Origin: Gigaspora margarita
Taxonomy: Eukaryota > Glomeromycota > Glomeromycetes > Diversisporales > Gigasporaceae
Direction: 5' to 3'
Assembly (NCBI GenBank): GCA_009809945.1
Contig: WTPW01000506.1
Location: forward strand, 62,001 to 126,000
Length of the DNA stretch: 64,000 bases
Below are positions 45,546 to 56,190 of this stretch, one piece after another. Position 1 is the first letter of the stretch. Each line of letters starts with the position of its first letter. Made by a program: the position numbers and the translations under genes. Below the pieces are notes generated by a model. That model did not search any database. It had not been told where the DNA came from and was given only the letters and a program-made list of their open reading frames with translations.

Positions 45546-47292
45546 GAGAATTACTACACTTAACCAGGGGGAAAATTCCCTTCCCGGTTACACAACAGGA
45601 TCTACATATATATATTTGCACAACAGGATCTACATGATATGTAATTTTTTTTTGTTTACATTCGTCTTTTTTTCTTTTTAACAGTTTTCTTTTTATTTTT
45701 AGCGTCGATTCTTCTGTTTTTCGATGATGTTGTTCGTCGTTATTTGGTTCATCATTTTTAGGTGTCATCGTTCTTCGGTGTCATCATTTTTGGTATTGCC
45801 ATTTGTAGGTGCTTCATTTGGCTTAGGGCAGTGAAATTGTAGTTGAAGCGTCGTATACTGGCAATGTCGCTTGTATGTTAGCGCCTTCATCTTTTCAATG
45901 TTGTTATTTTCATGTTGTGGATAGTACTAATCGCTTGTTTTTTTTTTCGTTCAGGTTCCGGTGTCATATTGGCTTGTGTTTGTGAATGGTTTGTTGGTGT
46001 CGGGAATGCTCAAAATGGCACAGATCTTGTAGCATGCACAGAAACATTTTGCGAAAGGCGCAGTAAAAATGGCACAAACATTACGGCAAAGGGTAGCACA
46101 TAATATCACAGATGACATATATGTGTACGTTACAGAAGTGACGTGTTGGCTCGTGATACATATTGGGTTATTTCGTGGAGAGCGAAAGGTCAGTAAAGGA
46201 TATTTTTTAAAAAAAAGCAATATCCTATGATTTCAATGATGAAGCTTCCTTGTGTGTGTTAAAAAAATTCCATACAAAATTTTGCTTCATATGCAGTTAG
46301 CTTGTTGATTACTTATGTAAATTTATGTTTTAATAGCTAATCCACATCGTTATCGTGGTGGCACATGAATTTACGTTCATTACGCATGCCAAATCCTGTA
46401 CCGATTCGACTAGCAAACTGCTGTAAAATGTGAGCCTCGTGATGTGTGTTGGGTTGTTTCGTGGAGAGCGAAAGGTCAATAAAGGTTTTTTTTTAAAATA
46501 AGCAATATCCCATAATTTCACTGATGAAGCTTCCTTGTGTGTCTTAAAAAAATAGCTAATCTACATCATTATCGTGAATTTACGTTCATTACCCGTGCCA
46601 AATCCCGTGCCGATTCGACTAGCAAACTGCTGCAAAATGTGAGCCTCGTGATACGTGTTGGAGTCATTTTGTGGAGAGCGAAAGGTCAGTAAAGGATTTT
46701 TTTTAAAAAAAAAGCAATATCCCATCTGTCTTAAAAAAATTCTATACAAAATTTTGCTTCATATGCAGTTAGCTTGTTGATTACTTATGTAAATTTATGT
46801 TTTAATAGCTAATCCACATCGTTATCGTGGTGGCACGTTCATTACCCATGCTAAATCCTGTGCCGATTCGACTAGCAAACTGCTACAAAATGTGAGCCAT
46901 TTATACAGATTAAAGCCGTATAATAGGGTTAGAATGGGTTAGTAACAAAGTTAGAGTTAGATAGTAGTACAAATTTGGGTTAGGATAGGACGGGATTAGT
47001 ATAAGAGCTGAAGGGAGTAAAGGAGTTGGGGTTATAGTTAGGGTAAGGGTTAAGGTTAGGGTTAGGGTAATATTAGGCGAAAGGGATGGGTTAGGGTAAG
47101 GGTAGTGTGGTATTAGGGTTAGTCTAGTATTAAGTGAAAGGGTGGATTAATATATTTTAAAAACGGTTTTGTATATTATGTAAATAAATATAAAATAAAT
47201 ATATATTAATATGTATAAATAAAAATAAATATTACTGGTCGATTTGGATTTGTGTAATAGGGAAATTCCCCCAGTTAAGATTAGCAATTCTC
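45546..47292. mobile_element. Nested copy of the same Mutator-like family, 1.75 kb
   Basis: Flanked by ATATATATA at 45537-45545 and 47293-47301. Ends GAGAATTACTACACTTAACC and, as reverse complement, GAGAATTGCTAATCTTAACT. It has the same internal order as the outer copy: TCGTTCTTCGGTGTCATC repeats, a GGAATG-(T/C)-TNAAATGGCAC segment, GAGAGCGAAAGGTCAGTAAAGG, then TTAGGG-like arrays. The GAGCGAAAGGTCARTAAAGG block occurs three times (about 46176, 46465, 46677), an internal tandem expansion of about 210-290 bp. Confidence 0.85.
46925..47150. repeat. Interstitial TTAGGG-like array (nested copy)
   Basis: Degenerate runs such as GTTAGGGTAAGGGTTAAGG and GTTAGGGTTAGGGTAA, mixed with TAGGCGAAAGGGATGGG spacers. 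TTAGGG is the usual fungal telomere repeat, but here it lies inside a bounded transposon, upstream of its right terminus, so it is not a chromosome end. Confidence 0.8.
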
Positions 47293-48254
47293 ATATATAT
47301 ATATATTTTTTTTGTTACATCATTTTTTTTTCTTTTTAATAGTTTTTCTAATTAGTAGCTTTTTTTTTTTATATATAGCATCGATTTTTTCTTTTCTTGA
47401 CGCCGTTCGTTGATAATGTCATTCTTCGGTGTTGCTGTTCGTTGATATTGTCATTATTTGGTGTCGTCGCTTTTAGGTGTCGTCATTCTTCGGTGTCATT
47501 ATTTTTCGGTGTCGTCGTTTTCGGTATGTTGGCGCCTTCATCTTGTCAACGTTGTTATCATTTTCTTGATAGTTACTAAACGCTTGTTTTTTTTTGTTCA
47601 GTTTGTTGGTTTGTTGCCGCTGGATTAGTGTCTTCAGCATTGTTGGTTCGTTTTGTTGTTCTTTTGTGAGGTCTTGCTTTCATCAGTTATAGGTCTGTTG
47701 GCGTCGTTTCATCATTCTTGGTTCTCTTTCGTTTGTGTCATGTCTCTGTCTTCGCTTATGGTTGTCCGGGTGTCATATTGGCTTGCGTTTGTTGATGTCT
47801 TGTGCTGTGGGTCATTTATGTTTTGTCACCGTTTCCCTGTAAGAAAAATGGTACGGGTTGGTGTTGGGAATGTTTGAAATGGCACGGATCTTGTGGCATG
47901 TACAGGAACATTTTACGGAATGGCATGGTAAAAATGGCACGGACTTTATGGCAAAGGGTGTCATATGAAATGGCGCGTTCAGATGACACATATGTGTATG
48001 TTACACACATGTTGGCTCGTTTCGTGGAGAACGAAAGGTCAGTAAAGGATATTTTTTATGAAGCTTGTGTATCTTAACAAAAAAAAAATTCTTGAAAATT
48101 TTGCTTCATATATAGTTAGCTTGTTCATCTTATATTGATTACTTATGTGAATTTATGTTTTAATAGCTAATCCACATTGTTATCGTGGTGGCACTTGAAT
48201 TTATGTTCATTACCCGTGCCAAATCCCATGCTGATTCGATTGCAAAACTATACG

Positions 48255-48470
48255 GATTAAAGGCATAGATTAGGGTTAGAGTTTGAAGTAAGACTGGGAT
48301 TATTTATGGTTAGGGTGAGGGTAGTGCGGGATTAGTGTTAGGCTAGTATTAGCCGAAAGGGATGGGGTTAAGGTTAGGGTAAGGGTAGTGCGGGATTAGG
48401 GTTAGACTAGGTGAAAGGGATGGGGTTATGGTTAGGGTAAGGGTAGTACAGGATTAGGGTTAGGCTAGTA
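48255..48470. repeat. Interstitial TTAGGG-like array (outer copy)
   Basis: Three near-repeats of GGTTAGGGTAAGGGTAGTGC, GGGATTAGGGTTAG and AGGCGAAAGGGATGGGGTTA type, at the same relative position as in the nested copy. The array therefore belongs to the element family rather than to the locus. Confidence 0.8.
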
Positions 48471-48857
48471 TTAGATTAATACATTTTAGAAATTTATGTA
48501 AATAATATGAAATAAATATAAGTTATATTGATATGTAATAAAAATAATAATAAATATGAAATTGTTTTATAATTTTATTGGTCGATTTGGGCTTGTGTAA
48601 CAGGGAAATTTCCCCCCGGTTAAGATTAGCAATTCTCTAAATTATTAAAAAATATATATATATATTCTAATTTTTTGTAATTTAATTATAAGCACTATTG
48701 TAAATATATAGTATATAAAAGTTGATTTTTAGAGACTTAGACAATTATAATAATTTTAAATCAGATTTTTTTAATTATAATAACAGGTTTTCTTTAACAA
48801 GAATTAGATATACAAATCTAATATTTTTAACTAAAATGATTGTTTATATACTTATAG

Positions 48858-49136
48858 CAGTGTTGTCATGGAACAGCTTTGGACAATGACTTGGACAATT
48901 TTGAACAATTTTGAACAATTAAATAAAGTAAAATTACTTAAATTTTATTAAGATAACCTATTTTAATTGTAACTGAAATGTGTTTAGCACCTAAAAAAAT
49001 ATATAGTTATATATTTTTTAGATAGATTTATTAATTATTAAAGCCTGAACAAGCTTTGGACAATCTTGGATATTTGGACAATTTTGGATGTAGACAAGCC
49101 AAAAAAGGCTATAGACAGCCAAAACGTACAATACTG
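48858..49136. mobile_element. hAT-like MITE, 279 bp, TGGACA family
   Basis: CTTATAG lies at 48851-48857 and 49137-49143. Ends CAGTGTTGT and, as reverse complement, CAGTATTGT. Contains TTTGGACA and TTTTGAACAATT repeats at the left and GGACAATTTTGG...AAGCCAAAAAAGG at the right, as in the relic at 13385-13870. Confidence 0.75.
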
Positions 49137-49503
49137 CTTATAGTATAGGTTCAAAATTCATGCATATTGCTATTACTAGTTCTAATAATTGTTTAAAGTA
49201 TAGTGAGAACTTAATGAAGTAGTCATAGACCAGATTTTGTATGTGTTTTACTTAAAGCACCTGTTTTCTAGTAATAAACATGTTTAAATATTGGTTAAAG
49301 GTAGCTTTATGCAATAAACCATCGAGGAACTGGAGAAACAGAAACTGATTTGGCATGTCCTGAGTAAGGAGGTAGCAAAGATCTTTAATAGTGCTACTAA
49401 AACCAAAATATTGAAAATCAAAGCTAGAAAACTGAATACGAGTAATATATTAATAATTTGAATAGAAGTCTATAATAATAATATATAATAATATATAATA
49501 ATT

Positions 49504-49729
49504 GTCATGGCTGAAGCTAGAAATGGCTGAAGCTAGAAATTTTAAATATTTTAATATGAAATTTACAAAAAATTTTGAAATGCATTTTGTACAATTTTTT
49601 TTTATAGTTAGATTAAAATTTAGGGTTAGGGTTTATAATAAAAGAGTATAGTTGGATTTTAGCAGGGCTTATAGTTTTAAATCGAGATCTTAATTTCTAG
49701 CTTCAGTCATTTCTAGCTTCAGCCGTGAC
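49504..49729. mobile_element. MITE, 226 bp, duplicated GCTGAAGCTAGAAAT ends
   Basis: AATAATT lies at 49497-49503 and 49730-49736. Ends GTCATGGCTGAAGCTAGAAA and, as reverse complement, GTCACGGCTGAAGCTAGAAA; the GCTGAAGCTAGAAAT motif occurs twice in tandem at each end. Confidence 0.8.
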
Positions 49730-49814
49730 AATAATTAACATGTTGGTACAATTTAATATTGCATTTTATTAGTCTAATAATCAATCTATTCAATTCCTAA
49801 CTGATCAGTTCTAA

Positions 49815-50355
49815 TTAGAGATATTAAGTAATTTAGATAAACTTGGTTCAAACCTGGTTCAAACTAGTTTTTTTAGTAGTTTATTCAGAGAAAAATTAAC
49901 TAGAAGTTTCTGAACCAGTTTTATAACCTAGTTCATAACTTGGTTTATAAATCTAGTTTAATAAACTTAATTTATAAAACTAGTTTATATACTAGTTTAT
50001 AAACTAGTGGTTTATCTATAATATATGTCTTATAAGTAAATTACACCAAATAATATATATATGTAGTTAGAATTTTGTAAAAGTACAGATTTTTATTAGT
50101 ACAATATTACTTATTATATTCAATACTTCTAGGTATATATTGTATATATTTAATAAAGTAATGAATAAAATAAATTTAGTTTATAAACTTGAGCTTGAAC
50201 TTAAAGCTGACCTGAAATTTATGCTTTGAGTTTATGAACTCAAGTTCAAATTCAAGTTTGAACTTTAAGTTTATAAACTTTAGTTCAGTTCATTTTTCTC
50301 TTTGAACTTCTTGGGACTAAACTGAACCAGACTGAATGAACCACTTAACATCTCT
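49815..50355. mobile_element. hAT-type MITE, 541 bp, 8-bp TSD AGTTCTAA
   Basis: Perfect duplication AGTTCTAA at 49807-49814 and 50356-50363. The ends share AGAGATRTTAAGT followed by a GGTTC motif. The interior is rich in TTTATAAACT / AAACTAGTTTATA motifs on both sides, so most of it could fold. Confidence 0.82.
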
Positions 50356-50459
50356 AGTTCTAACCAGTTCTGAACTGCAGTTCTGTTTAACTTTTTAAAA
50401 GACTGCTAGTCTTTGGACCAAACAGACTGGATGGACTAATTAACAACCCTAGTTAGAGT

Positions 50460-51061
50460 TAGAGTTAGGTTAGGATTAGAAAAAGCTATAGATAAAATTA
50501 CCTTCTAACATTTTTTGTAAATGCACCAAAGTTTATAGAAGAACATTTGTTTGATTTGCTGATATAAATCAATTACTTGGGTAACTTATTTATATACTTT
50601 AAAGTACTTTGTAAAAATGAAATGTGTCACTAACAAAATAATTACCACTAAAGCCATTTTCAACTTCAAACTAATATCAATATTCACTGTTTAAAATAAA
50701 CTCTAAATTATCTCACTTCTGACTTACTTTACATAAAAGACAGAATATACCAACACCTATTGGACCACATGAAATTATACCGTTGATAAGGTAACTGGAA
50801 ATGTTTATGTCCAAAACTACTTTATTATATTAAATTTAAATACCTTCTTATTGCTAACAGTTTAAGTGAATAGGTCCAGGCTCTTTAATAATAGAAAATC
50901 TGGGTTTAATATTTGATTTGGTCATTATTGTAGTGTATTTGAGCTTATTAACTATAAATTAGGGTTTGGTTTATATTTGTAGATTCTTTAATGAGTTGGA
51001 GTTTGTTAGTAATAAATATAACATTTACCTACTTTATGCATATCTATATGTTCTTTAAGTA
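50460..51061. other. No gene recognised
   Basis: Unstructured AT-rich sequence between bounded elements. Only short open frames without family features. Confidence 0.4.
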
Positions 51062-51329
51062 CTATAAAGTCCCAAATATAAGCAACTCCCTAAGCTACCC
51101 ATTTTGGTTAAATTTTTTTAAAGGGTTGCTTAAATTCAGTAACTTCGAAATACTCAATTCTATTGGCCTATCTTAATAAAATTTATTCTGCATTTAACAA
51201 TTTTAAAGGGGTTGCTTACTTTGTTTTTCTAGTATTTTGGCCTCAAAATGTGGGGTTGCTTATTTTTGGGGGTTGCTTATTTTTGGGGGTTGCTTATTTT
51301 TAGGGGTTGCTTATATTCGGACTTTACAG
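51062..51329. mobile_element. mariner-like MITE, 268 bp, TA duplication
   Basis: TA at 51060-51061 and 51330-51331. Ends CTATAAAGTCCCAAATATAA and, as reverse complement, CTGTAAAGTCCGAATATAA. The right half has four tandem units of GGGGTTGCTTATTTTTG. A related GGTTGCTTATTTTCGGGAATA lies alone at about 51912-51935. Confidence 0.85.
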
Positions 51330-51484
51330 TATATGTAGTAAATTCTTTTGTGTGTATTTATTAGTTTGTAAGCTTCTTTATCATTATATAGTGCTTTAAT
51401 TCATTTCTTAAAAGTATTAGAATGATAAATTCTTTTAAAAATTATATAATTTGATTGGTTAATTAGGCCACACCAAGTTAAAAC

Positions 51485-51663
51485 TATGTTTAACATAACC
51501 CCCCTTTTTGAACCTCAGATAGAGGGGGTAATAAACATCACTTTATATAAAAATCATATCAACTGTTCAAAAAAATTTTTTTAGACAATCAAAATCTCAT
51601 GTTTTTTACCCCCTCCCTCATGTTTAGAGTTGCAGATCCTTTATTAGTGTTATGTTAAACATA
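51485..51663. mobile_element. MITE, about 179 bp, TATGTTTAACATAAC ends
   Basis: TATGTTTAACATAAC at 51485-51499 is exactly mirrored by GTTATGTTAAACATA at 51649-51663. ACCCCCCTTTTTGAACC and the inverted TTTTTTACCCCCTCCC-like text are not fully symmetrical inside. The target was probably TA; this is not certain. Confidence 0.7.
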
Positions 51664-54600
51664 TAATCAAATTGGAACGGCATTATCGTGGGAAATCACG
51701 GGTAGATCTAACAAAATTAACCAATCATAAGAATGTCTTCCTATGCCACCAAAGTAGATTTAGACAACCATTTCTTGTATTTACATCATTTCTTACTTTT
51801 TTTTTGCTTTTTTGCTTCGTTGGGCTGATCCGGGTTAGTTGAAAATTTCACATTTTAATTAGTCAATCGTCCATCGATCATCAAAAATTCACTCCGCTTT
51901 AACATATCCCCAAAATGGTTGCTTATTTTCGGGAATATATGGTAACCAGTGACGTAAATTGGATCTGCGCAGTAGGCACAGCACACATAGATTTAAATTT
52001 GCGCGTATATCGGGGCTCTCCATATATATAACGCGCATATAAAAATTTTTTGTTTTGTGTGTTTTTATTTTGCATTTGCGGAAATAAAAATTTTTTGAAT
52101 TTATAACACCTGATGGTAACGCCCTCCCATGAGGGAATCGACAACTCTTTAATAAAAAAAGTAAATTCATGTTTTCATACACTAGTTGAAGTAAAACCAA
52201 TTTAAACCACTAAGTGACTTAATGATCTTGATCAAATGATTACCTAAGGTCTTCACGCTCCCGAGTTTAAAATTATACACCACTTATTAATACGACTACT
52301 TGTATCGTCATATGCATTTAGTTGTGCGCCTCTTTCATAAAAGCATATCACATAATCCCCTTAGTGCATAACTGCAATAAACCATATACATATTTTAGCC
52401 AGATATGACTCTTGTTATTTGGTTATACCCGATAGCCATCGCTAAAGTAAATCATTTAGAGGTAGTTTGGATGTGACAATATCTTTGATCAAATTTTGCA
52501 GATCACAGCTAACAAATACAATCGCCAGATTATGCGATTGTACTATGGCAAGTTGTTTTGAGAATATAGTACAATTTTAAGGATATGAATATATGAACTC
52601 GTAAATTATAAAAACATTTTATTTTCATTGAATTTTTATTAAGAACATCACTTTAAAATCGTATAATCGAACAGCAATAACGTGAAATGCGAACTGCAAA
52701 ATTTTATCAAAAATACGTCATTTTGCAAAAGCGATAAATATTTACTAATGAACAAGAAGATTTATCTATAACCGAAGACTTTTTATATGACTTGACTAGA
52801 ACACCTTAAATGCTTAACGCAGTCAGAACAAAATTACATTAAACAAAATTCTACTAAGAGATCACAAGCACCCGTTAATTAAAGAAAATATTAGACCAAT
52901 TTAACCATGAGGCAGGCAATGTTTTTTTTTCAGATACAAAAAATTGAAAACTAATTTCCGGCCAAAATTTGTAAGATCATCGGCCTAAATTAGATTAATG
53001 TAGGCCAATTATCTAAATATGTTACTGCACTTTTGGGGCCGCCTTGGATAATTCTTAAATATATCAATCAAAAACAATAATAACTTTAATCATCGTTATA
53101 ATTGTAATTCTAAGCAGTATAACTTCAAAACAAATATCCCACATGATTATATTGTGACTGGGAATTTTTCTACAAAATACTTCCAATCATAGTAAATTCA
53201 TTGTAATTTTTCACACAATCATTTTTTTCTCTCACACAGGCATGGAAATATTCTTGATCACAATGAGTAATAATCTGACAAATGAAAACCATTATTTATA
53301 CTTAAAAAGGATTTTGCGAAAGTCAGAATAGCTAACATCAAAAAGTTGAATATCGTAACAATAATAATAAAGAAAATGACAAATAATGATAATAACACAA
53401 AAAAAGAAATAATAAATATAGAAATATAACACATATATAATAATAATAATAATAACAAATAATGATGAATGATAATAATAATATCAATGCAATGAATATG
53501 CAATATGATATGTAAGAAAGATAGTTTTGTGCTATCATTATTGTTATTTATTGTCCGTAGTGTAGCGGAGGATATTTAATGTTTCACAAGGTGGTACAAA
53601 GTTACGTTTTTGATGCATCAATATTGCAATGTTTATTAAAATGCTTTACTGCCTTAGTGTAACAAAAACAACTTCATAGATTCTGAACATAGAACTTTTT
53701 GGGTCTAATGTAAGCCCTGCTAGAATCCACACGAGGCATTGGGACAATCATGTGATCATAAAAAATCACAATGAGCGTCCTTAAAATATACCCGGGGTAT
53801 AGGCTCTTAACCTATAACCTCTAAATAAATAAACTAAATTTAAGATAGCTATCACGTGCTAACTAAATTGAGAAACAGGATAAAAGCCATACCCCCAGTA
53901 CAGGCTTAAACAGCCCAATCACAATTTAAGATCATCACATGATTAATTTTTATATTGAGGTAACGAAAAAAAATTTTAAACTTACATACTTTTATTAGTA
54001 TGTTTTACAAACTAAAAATATTTTTAGAAAGATAAACTTGTAAGTAAACCATAATTATAAAATCTCAAAATCTGATTGGTTGACTCATTGCCATCTTTGC
54101 TACCAGATTGATGGCAAAAAATAACAAGCGTTACTAGATCTTTTTTATCTTGAAACCATTAGCCAGTATAAGTGTTCATTAATAGGTTTGAAGTTTTAAA
54201 TTGATATCGATTATCGTTGTTCAACTCGATATGTAAATTATTAGCTGCGGCTGCGGTAAAAATTAAAACATGTTTTAAACATTTTTTATGTTTCTTATTA
54301 AATACCAGATATAGTTAAACCTTTCTAAATAGATGCACTTAGAACTGCATTTTAGCAACAAACTTTTAGAGAATAATAAAAAAAAGTATATTTATAAGAT
54401 TATAATATATTTAGGTCAGAATTTGAGGATGTATTTGAAGAAAGTATGCACTTATAAAGAGTGCATTTTAGAGATATATTGTAGTTATTAATTATGCTGT
54501 ATATATATCATGTGATCAAAATATTATATTATGATTGGTTCATAAATAAATATTGTTTTTTATTGTTTTTATTTAAAAATCCAAATGTTTTAAAAATTTA

Positions 54601-55239
54601 AAACATGTTCTAAAACATTTGCCATCCCTACTGCGGTTGCGCTGCGCCATTGATCCGCAATTTAGGAGGCTCCCTAGTTGACATCATGGACTCTTCGTAT
54701 AAAAATAGGACCAAATTTCAACATCAGCCGTGACATTATATATTCTAAACAGATAAAAAATATTTGTATTCGTATTAACGAATGCGTCCCGAACTAAAGT
54801 TTAGAATCTTGTTCTCCAAACGAAAAATATAACATAAACGGAGTGTTATGTAAATAATACGAAGTATATTGTATCAGGAACGTGGAGTTTTATGCAAATA
54901 ACACGAATTGTATTGATTTTTAGTGAGTTAACCGATTTCCGTCCACAAACTCTAAACCTTATTAGTCAATATGCGTAGCATATAAATTGCGCATTTAAAT
55001 TTCACATTCAATTTTTGAATATTTCAAATCAGATTTATATTCTCCCAATTTCTTACAATTGGATGTGTGATCTGACTTGTTATGAAAGAACATCAATTGG
55101 CTTAGAAAGCCTTCGATCAAGAATTACCAAGAATGGATTGAAATAAAGTGTATAGTTATATGAAAGCAAATGAATGGTATACTGTATATGGTATATACAC
55201 TTGTTGGATAGCAATTTCACATCGCATAATGTCTGGGGT
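51664..55239. other. Intergenic; no gene recognised
   Basis: Open frames are short and without domain features. An ATA/AAT-type microsatellite lies at 53336-53510. Around 54220-54650, AAAACATGTTTTAAACATTT and its imperfect complement AAAACATGTTCTAAAACATTT flank about 370 bp with TGCGGT-rich outer sequence on both sides, suggesting a degraded TIR element whose ends I could not fix. No promoter or RNA gene could be supported. Confidence 0.4.
53336..53510. repeat. AAT-type microsatellite
   Basis: Runs of ATAATAATAATAATAACAAA and variants. They create spurious open frames of Ile/Leu/Tyr on the other strand. Confidence 0.75.
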
Positions 55240-55400
55240 CTAAGAGCAGTGGCCTAGCGCAACCAAAAGTAGCGGGTTGATGTTGATTCGACTCGAAGTT
55301 GGTTGGCTCACAAATAGTTTAGTCTCTGTAAACATTAGCTTTTGGTCTAGCCGAATTAGCCATTTACATCATTAAGCGTTGTCAATATTATGTTATGTGA
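55240..55400 (+). mobile_element. tRNA-like SINE head candidate
   Basis: GAGCAGTGGCCTAGCGC resembles a tRNA box A region (TGGCNNAGYGG) and GTTGATTCGACTCGAAG, about 35 bases later, resembles box B (GGTTCGANTCC). The stretch does not fold as a full tRNA. A tRNA-derived SINE head or decayed tRNA is plausible; a clear 3' tail and target duplication were not found. Confidence 0.35.
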
Positions 55401-55562
55401 CAATATCAATAGATAAATAAAATTTTGACTAAACAACGGAAAATGTTATATCAGAAAAAATTCTTTAAAAGAAATATATATATATATAAATGGAGTGAAT
55501 AAACAAATACATATATAAAAATAAATATTCGTATCGGATGGTATATTTATAAAAAAAAAAAA

Positions 55563-56190
55563 AAACCATCTCTTAAACCGTTTGAAATTCAGGGCATATC
55601 TGCCCTGAAAATTTCCGAGAATTACGTGTATTACAAATACACAATACAATACGTCATAAAATAAGTGTGATATTTTTATTTATTTATTTGTGTTCATGGT
55701 AATACAAGTGCTACATGAGTTACCAATCAAAATTCAACATTTCAGCGCAAATCTGCAGGAGAAACGATTTAAGGCCATGATTTACATGTAACAAATCTGC
55801 CTGCAGCAATCACTTAGCCAATCAAATTGCAGCTCTAAGTGTATAACGATTTGATATTAATCGATTAATCTCGACGAGATGGTTCGAATGGTATCGAAAT
55901 CGTTAAATTCGAATCACTAGATTAAGAGATATTTGCAAATAACTATCTGTATCGTAAAAAAAATTTAAAATTCTGTAGAGTTGCGTTGCAAATTGCTTTT
56001 TGCATATGTCTTTTGATCTAGCGATCAGGATTTAATGGTTTGACACCATCAAATCGTCTCGTCGAGACGAATCGAATGGTGTCAAAATCATTAAATTCTG
56101 ATCACTGGATCATGGTATAGTAGTAAAAAAACAAAATTTAAAAAAAAAAATTTCAGGCAGATTTGCGGGAGAAACGGTTTAAGAGATAAT
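55563..56190. repeat. Inverted and direct repeat cluster, about 630 bp
   Basis: CATCTCTTAAACCGTTT at 55566-55582 is mirrored by AAACGGTTTAAGAGAT near 56174. CAGRCAGATTTGCGGGAGAAACG-like text occurs at about 55742 and 56155. Between them two related blocks (GATTTGATATTAATCGATTAATCTCGACGAGA and its cousin with TCGTCTCGTCGAGACGAATCGAATGGT at about 56057) repeat with the motif AATGGTRTCRAAATCRTTAAATTC. Probably an old TIR element with internal duplications. Confidence 0.55.

Larger units (their letters stand above)
45469..48637. mobile_element. Mutator-like TIR element (outer copy), 9-bp TSD TAAATTATT
   Basis: Perfect duplication TAAATTATT at 45460-45468 and 48638-48646. Ends GAGAATTACTACGTTTAACC and, as reverse complement, GAGAATTGCTAATCTTAACC, both continuing as GGGGGGAA. 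Only 77 bp of its left end precede the nested copy (45546-47292); removing that copy leaves about 1.42 kb. Contents: T-rich TCGTCGTT/TTCGGTGTC repeats, a GGAGAACGAAAGGTCAGTAAAGG segment and degenerate TTAGGG arrays near the right end. Short open frames here are shared repeats rather than genes. Confidence 0.88.
45040..50451. mobile_element. hAT-like element with large nested insertions, 5.4 kb in total
   Basis: GTTAGAGT lies at 45032-45039 and 50452-50459. TAGGGCTGTTGAGTGGTC near the left end (from 45046) matches the reverse complement of the right end, TAGGGTTGTTAATTAGTCC, and both are followed by CAAACTG / CAGTCTG and GGACC motifs. Six extra bases precede the left repeat, so the left edge is uncertain. 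The interior is now mostly other elements (45469-48637, 48858-49136, 49504-49729, 49815-50355). No transposase was found. A CTATTAGT(C/T)CTAAT block is duplicated at about 45137 and 45439. Confidence 0.6.

Noticed and set aside
45912-48077. Genes encoding NGTDLVACTE-like and ARTLWQRVSYEMA-like peptides
   Set aside because: They occur at equivalent places in both copies of a non-autonomous TIR element, have no domain, and are open on both strands.
46925-48470. True telomere or subtelomere
   Set aside because: The TTAGGG-like arrays are degenerate and lie inside bounded transposons in the middle of continuous sequence.
53258-53538. Hydrophobic open frames resembling membrane proteins
   Set aside because: Produced by the AAT microsatellite read on the minus strand.
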